From Impatiens glandulifera (lineage: Eukaryota; Streptophyta; Magnoliopsida; Ericales; Balsaminaceae): a DNA stretch of 64,000 bases. Of the stretch, positions 47,964 to 58,200 are shown one piece after another (the stretch's first letter is position 1; each line of letters starts with the position of its first letter). The notes below the pieces were generated by a model. The model ran no database searches and was not told the origin of the DNA. It saw only the letters and a program-made list of their open reading frames with translations. The stretch is taken from positions 24,218,308 to 24,282,307 of the forward strand of contig NC_061867.1 in the NCBI RefSeq assembly GCF_907164915.1, given 5' to 3'. A program made the position numbers and the translations under genes.

Positions 47964-50920
47964 AATTTCTTAAACATGCATGCTTAGTTAAGAACTCTCA
48001 AGGTATCGTACTACTAACCGGAAATAGGATAGGTAACATTTACAAGGTAGACTGGAAAACTAGAGTAAAATATCCTATATGCATGATAGCTAAGACTGAT
48101 CAAACCTGGTTGTGGCACAAGAGACTAAACCATCTAAACATGAAAACCTTAAACTACATTCGTGGTAAAAAGCTAGTTGAAGGCATTCCGGACATATTAT
48201 TTAATCAAGATAAAGTTTGCTCAGCATGTCAAATGGGTAAACAAACTAGGTCAACCTTTAAGAGTAAAGGAAATATCCAATTTAGCCGATGTTTAGATCT
48301 TCTTCACATGGATTTATTTGGACCGATTCAGGTCATTAGCCTAGGAGGTATGCTTTACACCATGGTAGTTATTGATGATTACTCTAGATTTACATGGGTA
48401 ATATTTCTACCATCTAAACGTGAAACCGTATCAAACCTGATTACACTTCTTAAGCGCCTGCAAAATGAAAAATCAACTCGCATTAATAGCATTCGAAGTG
48501 ATCGAGGTACCGAATTTACCAATAGTACATTAACTGCATATCTTGATGAATCCGACATTAGACACGAGTTGTCTAGTGCTAGGACTCCTCAACAAAATGG
48601 CCTGGCCGAGAGAAGAAACCGGACTCTCAAGGAAGCCGCACGGTCCATGATAGCCGATTCCGGCATTGCTCAGAAATTTTGGGCTGAGGCTATCAACACT
48701 ACATGTTATACACAAAACCGGTCTTTAATAAACAGATTTCACAACAAAACACCGTATGAGGTTTATTTTAACAGGGTTCCCAAACTTAAGTACCTCAGGA
48801 TTTTCGGTTGTAAGTGTTATATACATATAAATGGTAAGACCCAACTCACTGCCTTTGATGCAAAAACCGATACCGGGATCATGCTAGGATACTCAGCAGT
48901 AAGTAAAGCATATAGAGTATATAATAATAGAACTGCAACCATGGAGGAAACAATTCACGTTGTTTTCGATGAATCGGTTGAAAGCAATACTGCTTCATGC
49001 TTTGATCTACACAACAGATTGGAAAATAACAATATTCATTCTGATAGTGAAGATGAGACTCCAGTCTTCAGGCGGTTTGTCCATGACCAAATGGGTAACA
49101 TTGAAACCCAGCCGGATCAAGCTGTTCCACAACAGGAAGCTGACACTTCGGTCCAATCCGAGGAAGTCGGTCGGTCTGACAATCATGTTCAGCCCACCGA
49201 CATGTCTAGCCTTGATCAAATAAGCGGTAATTTGGTAGACATCCCTGAACTGAACCTCAGAAGAAACAGTAAACATCCTCCTGAGCAAATTATAGGTGAT
49301 CCTTCAGAACCTGTTCAAACTAGGGGTCAACTTCTGGAAGGATACTTTAATTCCGCTTTCATATCCCAGATTGAACCGAAAAGAATAGATGAAGCATTGT
49401 CAGATCCAGATTGGATCTTGGGAATGCAAGAAGAGTTAAACCAGTTCGAGAGTAGTAAAGTCTGGTACCTAGTCCCTAGACCGAAGGATCAATCGGTCAT
49501 AGGAACAAGATGGGTATTTAGAAACAAACTCAATGAGGACGGTTTGGTCACGAGGAACAAAGCCAGATTAGTGGCTCAAGGTTACAAACAGGAAGAAGGC
49601 ATTGATTTTGAAGAATCATTTGCCCCTGTAGCTAGGATTGAAGCCATTAGGATTTTTCTAGCTTTTGCTGCTTTCAAAAACTTTAAGGTTTTTCAAATGG
49701 ATGTTAAAAGTGCATTTCTGAACGGTGACCTACGTGAAGAAGTGTATGTTGAACAACCACCCGGTTTCAAAAGCGCTGCATTCCCAAACCATGTATACCG
49801 GTTAAATAAAGCTTTATACGGTCTAAAGCAAGCACCTAGAGCCTGGTATGATACACTAACCGCATTTCTATTAAAACATGATTTCACCATCGGTTCGGTG
49901 GATAAAACATTGTTTCAATTTGAGAAGAAGGAACATATCCTACTTGTTCAAATCTATGTAGATGATATCATTTTTGGTTCCACCGATCCTAAGCTATGTG
50001 ATAAGTTTTCAAAAATGATGACTGACAAGTTTGAAATGAGTATGATGGGAGAATTAAGTTTCTTCATAGGTCTTCAGGTTAAACAACTCAAAGAAGGAAC
50101 ATTCATTAGCCAACCTAAATACACCAAGGAGCTACTAAAGAAGTTCGGGATGGACACTTGCTCCTCGGCGGCTACTCCAATGAGCTCGTCGATTAAACTG
50201 GACAGGGATGATGAGGGCCAATCGGTAGACCAGATTGCATACCGGGGCATGATCGGTTCCCTCCTATACTTGACAGCGAGTAGACCGGACATCCTGTTTG
50301 CAGTTGGTGTATGTGGGAGATTCCAAGCAAATCCAAAACAATCTCACTACACAGCCGCAAAGAGGATACTGAAGTATCTAAAGGGCACACCTGATGTCGG
50401 TCTGTGGTACCCAAAGGACTCGTCCTTTAATCTAACAAGTTACTCAGATGCAGACTATGCAGGGTGTAAGATTGACAGGAAAAGCACAAGCGGTACATGC
50501 CAGTTCCTAGGTGACCGGCTTGTTTCATGGCACAGCAAGAAATAGACATCGGTGGCCACATCAACCGCGGAGGCTGAATACTTGGCGGCCGGAAGCTGCT
50601 GTTCACAACTCCTTTGGATCCAACAATAGCTGAAGGACTTCGGTATTATAGCCGAAGAGTCCCCGATCTTCTGTGACAATACAAGTGCCATTGCAATCAC
50701 CTACAACCCGGTTCTCCACTCCAGAACCAAGCATATCGACATAAGGCATCACTTCATCCGGGAGCATGTCACGCTGAAGCATATCCGGCTGGAATACGTA
50801 TCGACCGATCAACAAGTAGCCGATATCTTCACGAAGCCCCTACAGGAAGCTAAGTTCTCTCAATTCAGACTTACTCTCGGTTTAACCGACATTAGTCAGA
50901 TCATTCCTAAGGATGCTTAA
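47939..50920 (+). pseudogene. Copia pol: integrase, reverse transcriptase and RNase H, two in-frame TAGs
   Basis: The frame runs open from about 47939 to the TAG at 50543, continues to a second TAG at 50627 and ends near 50920. The integrase zinc finger is intact (H60, H65, C94, C97 of the open frame), and the core triad D125, D188, E224 has exactly 35 residues between the last two. RT follows: [37 protein letters not shown] and the active site YVDD at 673-676. RNase H has [27 protein letters not shown] and RTKHIDIRHHFIREHV, ending DIFTKPL. Both TAGs lie where relatives have Gln, and none is followed by the CARYYA readthrough signal known from SIRE1. Confidence 0.93.
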
Positions 50921-51364
50921 AGGGAAACCGGTTCGGACAGATAAAATCGGTAGTTCCTCCTAAACTGTTGGACTTCAAATTTTCAAGATATCTATGGAAG
51001 AACCGCCCAGCTCATCAGATAGAGTAAACCGACCGACTACTTGGTGCATGCACCAAATAACCGCATCGGGATGAACAACTGATGACTGACCGGTTCGGAA
51101 GCAGGTCATCTTAGATTATTTGAATTCCAAACAGAAGTGGAATAATTATCAGTGTTTAAAGATATCTGTTCTGAAACATTGCCCTTTCAAAGTAAACTGG
51201 TCGCGCTTAAAAAGACGTGAAGATCTTTTGATATCTTTCACAGTCCAGGCCTATGACCAACATCCTAAACTGCAAACCTGCCTATTTCATGCAAAATTTC
51301 TTATCCTGCAGTTAATAGATATCATCTCATTTAATACCGGACAATAGGATAGCCCCTCAACCAG

Positions 51365-51372
51365 TATTTAAG
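51365..51372 (+). promoter_or_regulatory. TATA-like box before env-position ORF 1
   Basis: TATTTAAG lies 68 bp before the ATG at 51433. The leader between them is A- and C-rich without an upstream ATG. Confidence 0.4.
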
Positions 51373-51432
51373 TGAAGCAAACATTCACCAAAACACTCAC
51401 AAGACAATAAATTATCCTCTCACTAAGATAAA

Positions 51433-52137
51433 ATGTCTCAGTTTCCCAACATACTTCAGGTTGATTTTCAGTCGTGCTCCAGCACCGAGCACTACGATAT
51501 TTATAAAATGATAAAATCCTTGGAAGATACTGGCCTCCAGCACTTCCTTGACGACAAACACACCGTTTATCCTGAGTCCATCATGGAGTTTTTCTACAAT
51601 GCCAGGGTATTCAGGGGTACACCCCATTTCGATACCCATATTCAATCCAAAGTAGGGGGTATCATATTCGACTTCACCGAGAAGGATTTTGCTCGGTGCT
51701 TTAGTCTGCCTAAGCAAGGGCTGATAGACCTCAACCCACCGGCCAACATAAAGGCCGAGGTCTCGCTCTCTCTTGCCCGGTCTGATGAACCGGTTGACGA
51801 TCACGGCACTAAATCACACCTGAGGGCTGAATATCAGCTCCTCAACGATGTGATAGGTAGGAGCATCTTCGGAAAGGATGTCACCAATACCTACTGTGCC
51901 GCAACCTTCAATATGATGGCGGCTATTGTCACCGGTACACCGGTAAACTGGTCCAGGGTGCTATTTGACGTCCTTATTTGGATGGTCGGCATCCGGTCAG
52001 TCGGCCTCATCCCCCAACTAAGCTGCCTCCTTGTGGAGCTAGGTGTTCCGACCTGTCCCGGAGAAGGTCTGAACCATGCCCAGGTACTCACCAAAGAGAT
52101 AACCGACTCATTTTATGATCGGTTCGAGAGAGCTTAG
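51433..52137 (+). CDS. Env-position ORF 1 of the Copia element (234 aa)
   Basis: This undamaged frame of 234 residues (MSQFPNILQVDFQS...) starts about 510 bp after pol. It has no signal peptide and no membrane segment, so it is not an envelope-like protein. Its fold blocks recur in the next two ORFs: LEDTGLQHFLDD, VYPESIMEFFYNARV, FDFTEKDFARCFSLP, then YQLLNDVIGRSIFGK and TGTPVNWSRVLFDVL. I know such sequences only as repeat-derived 'putative plant transposon protein' domains. Role unknown. It may serve in particle assembly, RNA binding or host interaction, but nothing in the sequence decides this. Confidence 0.75.
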   Translation: MSQFPNILQVDFQSCSSTEHYDIYKMIKSLEDTGLQHFLDDKHTVYPESIMEFFYNARVFRGTPHFDTHIQSKVGGIIFDFTEKDFARCFSLPKQGLIDLNPPANIKAEVSLSLARSDEPVDDHGTKSHLRAEYQLLNDVIGRSIFGKDVTNTYCAATFNMMAAIVTGTPVNWSRVLFDVLIWMVGIRSVGLIPQLSCLLVELGVPTCPGEGLNHAQVLTKEITDSFYDRFERA

Positions 52138-52610
52138 AGGAGAAGAAACCGCCGTATTAACCACAACGGTGTCGTCAACTCTAATGAACACTAAGTCACT
52201 CCTTCCTGCATCCGGTCGTTTTGCTTCATGCACCAGGTGTATCTTTATCCAACCTATGATTGATCGTTTCGGCCCGATCTACGTCCTTTTCGGTTTCACT
52301 TATGTTTCTTTTGATCTCATGTTTTCTTCATTATTATCCATGCCTGTTCGGCACTGTCCTATGTTTCTTTCGGTCTCAACTAATTAATCTCGGTTATGAT
52401 TATTAATGAAAAAGGAATCCCTAATCAATGAGATAACTCCCAACCACCTGAACATTTAATATCCAACTAACCTAGTTACTTCTCAACTAATACCTACCTC
52501 GGGCTCCGCAATCTGCCTCTTCCCCATACACCTTGGAAACATAAAGATTCTTTTGCTTAATAAAATAAAACTAACAATCAAAGCTTATGTTTTCCCTCCA
52601 AAACCGACCC

Positions 52611-52620
52611 TATATAAGGA
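52611..52620 (+). promoter_or_regulatory. TATA-like box before env-position ORF 2
   Basis: TATATAAGGA lies 96 bp before the ATG at 52707. The preceding GACCC and following GCCATCC give the usual GC-flanked TATA context. Confidence 0.5.
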
Positions 52621-52706
52621 GCCATCCTCTAATCAACTCACCACATACGAAAGCATAAGAACACTTCTAAAATACTTTGAATTCCATCTCTCTCAATACC
52701 GTAATC

Positions 52707-53410
52707 ATGCCAAGCCGAACTTTGGGAAACTTCTTAAGCATTGACTTCAACTCTTGCATGGGAGAGAGGGACGGAAATCCTGAACAGGAGTTCATGTTTC
52801 ACTCTCTCACTGCAACCGGTCTTCAACCTTTTCTTGAAGAGGCCGGTCCAATTCTCCTAGAGGATGTCAAGGCCTTCTTTCGAAGCGCCTGCATCAGGGA
52901 AAGTATGTCGTCTCTACCGTCAGAGACCACACATTCTGGATCGATGAAGCTGAATTTGCTTCACTATTCGACCTACCCACTGAAGGATTCTCTGACTTTC
53001 CAACCATAGAGGACCCAGCGGGATTTGAACTCGCCCAATACCTATCGGCCACCCCTTCTCCGGTGGAACACTATGGGCCAAAAACCCAGCTTGCTAGTCA
53101 CGGTCAACTACTTCTCGAAATCGTGACTCGTTCGATCCTGTGTCAATTGCCGAATCAACGGTATTCTAGAAATACCTACAACATTATGACCCACATCATT
53201 GGCGAATCGGCCATCAACTGGTCAACGGTCATATTCGAAAACCTCAAGAATATGGTGCTGACCAAGAGAGGTCTCGGTTATGCACCGCATATCAGTAAGC
53301 TGATTCTTGGGTACCTGCCAGAGTTTGGACCAGGGACACCGGCCTCCTCCTCGAACATCCTCGACAAGGATTCGACAATAAACCGAATTTCTAGAATGTC
53401 TTTTCCATAG
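52707..53410 (+). pseudogene. Env-position ORF 2 of the Copia element, one frameshift
   Basis: Starts MPSRTLGNFLSIDFNS at 52707. An in-frame ATG 30 bp upstream is less likely, because the TATA spacing and similarity to ORF 1 both favour 52707. The blocks ATGLQPFLEEAG, VKAFFRSACIRE, FASLFDLPTEGF, LLLEIVTRSIL and SAINWSTVIFENLKNM correspond one for one to ORF 1 and ORF 3. The reading frame changes once between about 52890 and 52930, so the copy is broken. Intact length would be near 234 residues. No membrane segment. Confidence 0.75.
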
Positions 53411-53719
53411 GCTGTACCTTCCTTTAATTATGTATGCCTATTTCAATACCGACTTATTTATCGGTCCTCTTTCTGTAACGCTTCTTGAATTCAATCTCAT
53501 TTCAGTTTAAATGATCGGGTCTTCTTAATACTTTAAATATTTATCTAAGTAACCGGTTAACATCTTCAAAACCGCGCCCTCATCCGATCACATAAAATCG
53601 CTTAACATAAAAAGATTGCAAACACTCTGATCATTCAAAATAACCGGTTAAACTTAGAAACCGCACCATCAATCGGTTTCAAAAAGAAGAGTGCGTCATC
53701 AATGGCATAAGCAAAAGTT

Positions 53720-53845
53720 TTGGAGGGAAATTTCCCGCCCAAAACTGCCGCCCCCCCTTGGTTTACCGCCCATGGTTTGGCGCCCATTATCTCCCGCCCA
53801 TAGTTTGCCGCTTCTTTCAATTTGGAGGGAAAACTCCCGCCCAAT
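53720..53845 (+). promoter_or_regulatory. Repeated CCCGCCC elements upstream of ORF 3
   Basis: GGAGGGAAATTTCCCGCCC (53722-53740) and GGAGGGAAAACTCCCGCCC (53824-53842) are near-identical, and CTCCCGCCCA lies between them at 53791. TTTCCCGCC fits the E2F consensus TTTSSCGC in form. They lie 35-160 bp upstream of the TATA box. Confidence 0.4.
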
Positions 53846-53878
53846 ATTGATGGGACGGTTGGGCTTCCAAACCGCATC

Positions 53879-53888
53879 TATAAAAGGG
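53879..53888 (+). promoter_or_regulatory. TATA box before env-position ORF 3
   Basis: TATAAAAGGG, as in the LTR promoter (TATAAAAGGGG at 45167), lies 114 bp before the ATG at 53993. A pyrimidine-rich leader (CTTTCTCTCTTT, CTCTCACACTCTC) with no ATG lies between. Confidence 0.6.
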
Positions 53889-53992
53889 ACTCTCGGTCAT
53901 TTTATTTCATTCTCACGCGAATCTGCTTTCTCTCTTTAAGCTTTCTAACTCTCTGAAGCGGTCATCTCTCACACTCTCTTAAACTCTCTAAA

Positions 53993-56565
53993 ATGGGGCG
54001 TGATTCGGCTTTGTTTAAGCACCTATCTCAGGTGGACTTCGAGGAAATCCGGCTGAAAGGTACGTCCGAAGCAAAGGAGGTTATTGACCGGGTAGTCCAG
54101 ACCGGTCTGGAATATTTCATTGGCGGTCCTCATGTGATCTACAAAGATGCGGTTGAAGAATTTTTCAAGACCGCAACCATCTCCAATGACAAAATCACCG
54201 CAACTGTATGTGGTACTGAAATAGAGCTCACCGAGGCATCGGTGGCGGAGAGCCTGCGCCTTCCAACAACCGGCCAGGATGCAACGGCAGACATAGAGCC
54301 CAAAACCTTTGAGGCAGCTTGCCAAATTCTATCTGCAACTAAAGAGCCGATCAAAGTATCCGGCAGCAAATCAACGTTGAAGCCGGAGTATATCCAATCT
54401 GTGACATCTTCGCAAGGGCGATTCTGGCGAGGGGAGGAAACTACAGCAACCTAACAAGGGACAAAATCAGGATGCTAATCGGCCTGATAGAGGGAAGAAA
54501 GGTCAACTGGGCAAAAGCGGTGTTCAGCAACTTAATGGACATGGTGAAACCGGATTCAAACCGGTCGTGGGGATACGCCGTTCCTCTCGGTAAGATCTTC
54601 CTTCACCACAATCTCAACATCGGTCCCGGCGTCGTTATCGCAGATAGATGCCTCATCAGATCGAAGCAGTTTTTAGAAAGGAAGCAGCCGGCCCCCGGTT
54701 CCACAGGTGGCCGAAAGAAGAAAGCCGACAAGAAAGCGGCCCCAGCCAAAGCAAAGGCTGAAAGCAAAGGAAAGGAGAAAGTAACTTTCTCGGAACTGCC
54801 GCAGCAAACCGAGGATGAAGAGTGGGCTTCCCACTCTGAAAGAACCGATACAGAGAAGACCGAGGACGAAAGATCGGTCAATGAGAACGAGCATTCGGCC
54901 CAGAGCCCCGATAACGCCAATCCTGAGACCACCGAGAGTGGAGAAGAGGATGGTGAAGAAGGTGATAAAGAAGCCGATGATGAAGGCGATGACAAAGAGA
55001 AGGAGGAGGCCGAAGAAGCAGAGGCCGATAGGATATCTCTGAAACTCCTTCAGGGCGTCAAAAAGCGAGCCGAGTCGATTGAGGAGTTATACCTGGAATG
55101 GCACGAGCACCGGTACGGCACACCGTATAGGGAAATCCTCCCGGGCCACACAGACTTGGAGTGCATCCACAGATTGGAGGAAGTGGAGGACTTGATCATG
55201 AATCTTACAAACTCCAACACACTTCAAGAGGTATTACACCGAACCTGCCTCTTAAAACCAAAGGTCCAACTACGGAAGCTAACAACACGTATCCGGAAAA
55301 TTACGGAGGAGTTCAAAGCGATAGGACCGGAAGACACCTTAGCACCGCAGGTGTTAGAAAGGCTTGAAAAAGCCAAAGGGGAACTCATTCAAGAAATCGA
55401 ACGGCTAGAAGCAATATGCAGCCAAATGAAAATACCGGTCTATACTGCTCCCCGGATCGAAACGACTCCGGATCACTATCCAACACCTCCAAAGGAGAAT
55501 GCGGCATCAAAAGAATCCGATGAAAGAGCCGATCTTAATCTCACCGGGCAATCCCCTCCTCCACAACCGAAAGTCTCCGCATCAGACTTCACAAAGGAAT
55601 GGGTTGAGGGCCGTCTCCAAAGGCTTGAAGACTCAACCGCAAAACGAATTGATAGCCGAATTCAAGAGTTTGAAGACTCCGCGGTTCAGCCATTCAAGGA
55701 TAGAGTTCAAAGAATCGTTGGCTAGGCACTCAAGTTCGCCGACAACACAATGTATCTCTTGAATTCGAATCGGGACCAAATCTCAGAAATCGACGAAGAT
55801 CTACAGGAAGAGGCGGCTCTGTGCAGTAAATATGTTAAGCGAACCGCAATTCTGGAGGATTCGACCTCCGAGTTAAAGAAAGACTTCGACCGGCTTGAAA
55901 GAGAGACCGATCAACGATTGACAACGATGGTTGATGACCTGGTCGGCACAACACTCGAACGGGTCTCCGAACTCGAGAAGAAAAATGTGGGTCTCGAGGC
56001 CGAACTCAATGCACTTTCCGAACAAGTTGCCGAACTGCTAAGGGTAAAGATGAACGCGGACGCCGCGGCTGTAGCGGCTGATGCTCAAGCGGCTAAGAGG
56101 GTCCAGGATGCGCTGGATGCCGAAACAAGTAAAGAGAAGGAGGCACCGCGTTCTTCTCAACTTACCGAGGAGGAAGAGGAAGCCGAACGAATTCGAAGGT
56201 CAGAGGCCATGTTCCCAGGACTTGCTAAGAAAGTAGCCGCTCAAGCTGCGGAGGATGCTGAGAGGTTGGAAAGGGAAGCACGGAGGCTGGAAGGCTACGC
56301 AGCCGACAACAAGAAGAAAAAGGCGGCCGCCTCCGTTTCAGCACCGAAAAAGCGAAAGAGGGAGGCCCCTAAGAAAGTTCAAATAGCCGACCTGCTCAAT
56401 GAGGTCATTGAAACGGTCATCACGAGTACATCGCAGCAGGCTGATCAAGTCGAAGAGGAAGTTGAAGAACAACTGCAATCCCGGTCTACAAGACAACGAC
56501 CGACCAGTCAACCACAACCGAAGAAGAAAAAGCGGAGCATATATGACTTCTCGGACTCGGAATAG
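53993..56565 (+). pseudogene. Env-position ORF 3 of the Copia element: shared domain plus coiled-coil, NLS-bearing extension
   Basis: The first 190 residues carry the shared domain (VQTGLEYFIGG, VEEFFKTATIS, SVAESLRLPTTG, FARAILARGGNYSN, GRKVNWAKAVFSNLMDMV). A frameshift near 54395 and a TAG at 55723-55725 interrupt a protein that would be about 857 residues. After the domain come a Lys-rich segment, a long Glu/Asp-rich acidic region (54800-55030), heptad-rich coiled coils (LERLEKAKGELIQEIERLE; LERVSELEKKNVGLEAELN), an Ala/Glu-rich stretch, and basic nuclear-localisation-like clusters (PKKRKREAPKK; QPKKKKRSIYDFSD) at the end. No membrane segment. A nuclear, self-associating protein is a fair inference. 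Its role in the element is unknown. Confidence 0.75.
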
Positions 56566-56713
56566 GGACTCTCTTTCCTTTATTTGCCTCAGTGCTTTTA
56601 TATATATATTATGTCATTTTCGGTTATCTATCTTATATATAAAGCTATTTTTTTTGAAATCGACCATCTCTTGCATCTCTACATGATTTTGATAATTTTA
56701 AATAAAATAATCA

Positions 56714-56727
56714 AAAAGGGAGAAATT
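56714..56727 (+). other. Polypurine tract of the Copia element
   Basis: AAAAAGGGAGAAAT ends exactly at the TG of the 3' LTR at 56728. An identical tract recurs inside the LTR at 56872-56885, before TGTTAG. Confidence 0.9.
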
Positions 56728-58200
56728 GATAAGATAAAAAGACTTTTCCAAAATTTTTCTCAAAATTTTTCGAAAAATTCTCCTAAGTCAGTTTCAAAAA
56801 TCCGGACAAATAAAACAACCGGCCTACGGTTGCAAACTTACATGATTTTGATAATTTTAAATAAAATAATCAAAAAGGGAGAAATTGTTAGATAAAATCA
56901 GACCGGTTCAAATAAACCTAACTTAATAAACTTTCCATGCAGGAACAAGGAACCGGACCGGATAAACAAAAGAACCGGCTAAGAAAACTAGCCGGTCGAG
57001 CTACTAAACCGACCAAGAATACTCGGAACATGACCGCACAAAGAAAGGATCGGCCAAAGCTTAAAACCGGAACCATCAAACAGCCGATCAACCACAAGGC
57101 AAAGGAATAACTGGAAGAAGTTCGGTTATATCACCCATACCGGAAGCGATCAGATTAAGTCAAGCGGCCGACCAGTACAAGAAGACAATTCGGGTATCTG
57201 TTGAGAATGATACCAAAGGAACAGACTGAACACTTCCATATCCATGCAAGTCTGAGGAAAGACTGTAGGCTGTAGAAGACAGTACTACCGGATCTTTCCA
57301 CTTCGGGATAAGTCAGAAAGAAGATCTTCCAAGTACAGAAAACTGTCCAACAGACAGTGCCTACATTGAGTAAAAGACAAACCTAGCAGGTCTGTCTTAC
57401 ATACCGGAAGAACAGACCGCCAGGTCTGAGACAGAATGCCAGGTCTGAGGTTGACCATCAGGTCTAAGGAAACGACCGCAGGTCTGAATCTCTGAAACAC
57501 TGAATTACTGCACCTCTGCTCAGCCAATCAAATTCAAGGCAGTGAAATATGACCGTTGGCATATTTCACCTATAAAAGGGGCAGTTGAAGAAGAGTAAAT
57601 GCGGGACAAGCAACATACAGTGTGACAAGTGAGAAATTCTAAGAGCATTTATTCTACAAGTGATAAGACTGTGCTGTTCTAGAAAGCCTAAGTGCTAAAG
57701 TTAAAGTGTGTTTTACAATTTCGGTGTAAATTGTAAGAGTGTTATCGAGCAGGAAATAAGTCTCGATCGGATTGTTCTTGTATTCCTTAGTGAATATCCT
57801 TCTCGCGGTTTCGAGAGGAAGGGGTGACGTAGGAGTTTTATCTCCGAACATCCATAAAATTTGTCTTGTTATTTACTGTCTACCGGTTTCATTATCTAAC
57901 CGATCCGTACCGCTATAACCGACTTAACTCTATCCAAGCCGAACTTCCAGATTACCGAAGCCGACCCATCAAATCTCAAACCTTCATCATCTAAAACCGA
58001 TTTTGCCTATCATACAAGTGTGCCGCTTCAACCTGAAAGCAAACCTCTTCCGCGCTTGAACCTAGTTCAAGGGTTTGTGACAGGTTGTGTAGTATTGAAA
58101 CCCCGATGTTAATCTCTAACCGGATTAACCACCACCCTTCGAGTGAGAACCGCTAACCGGTCCAACCCCCGGTCCTCCAGCAGCTACCTAGATCCTAACA
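56728..58200 (+). repeat. 3' LTR of the Copia element
   Basis: It aligns to 44322-45796 over its whole length with roughly two dozen substitutions and one or two single-base indels, which suggests a fairly recent insertion. The TATA box is at 57571. GTTGC follows at 58201. Confidence 0.95.

Larger units (their letters stand above)
44322..58200 (+). mobile_element. Near-complete 13.9 kb Copia retrotransposon (SIRE/Maximus-like) with three extra ORFs
   Basis: LTRs at 44322-45796 and 56728-58200 are the same length within two bases, differ at roughly two dozen positions by eye, and have TG...CA ends. GTTGC flanks the whole element at 44317-44321 and 58201-58205, a perfect 5-bp target duplication. 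The order is LTR, PBS, gag, protease, integrase, RT, RNase H (Copia order), then three ORFs, polypurine tract, LTR. The internal region of about 10.9 kb is long for Copia, mostly because of 5.6 kb downstream of pol. Four in-frame TAG codons and at least three frameshifts make this copy non-functional as read, but it is young. Confidence 0.95.

Noticed and set aside
51433..52137. Envelope protein
   Set aside because: No signal peptide, membrane segment or fusion-like motif. Only its position downstream of pol is env-like.
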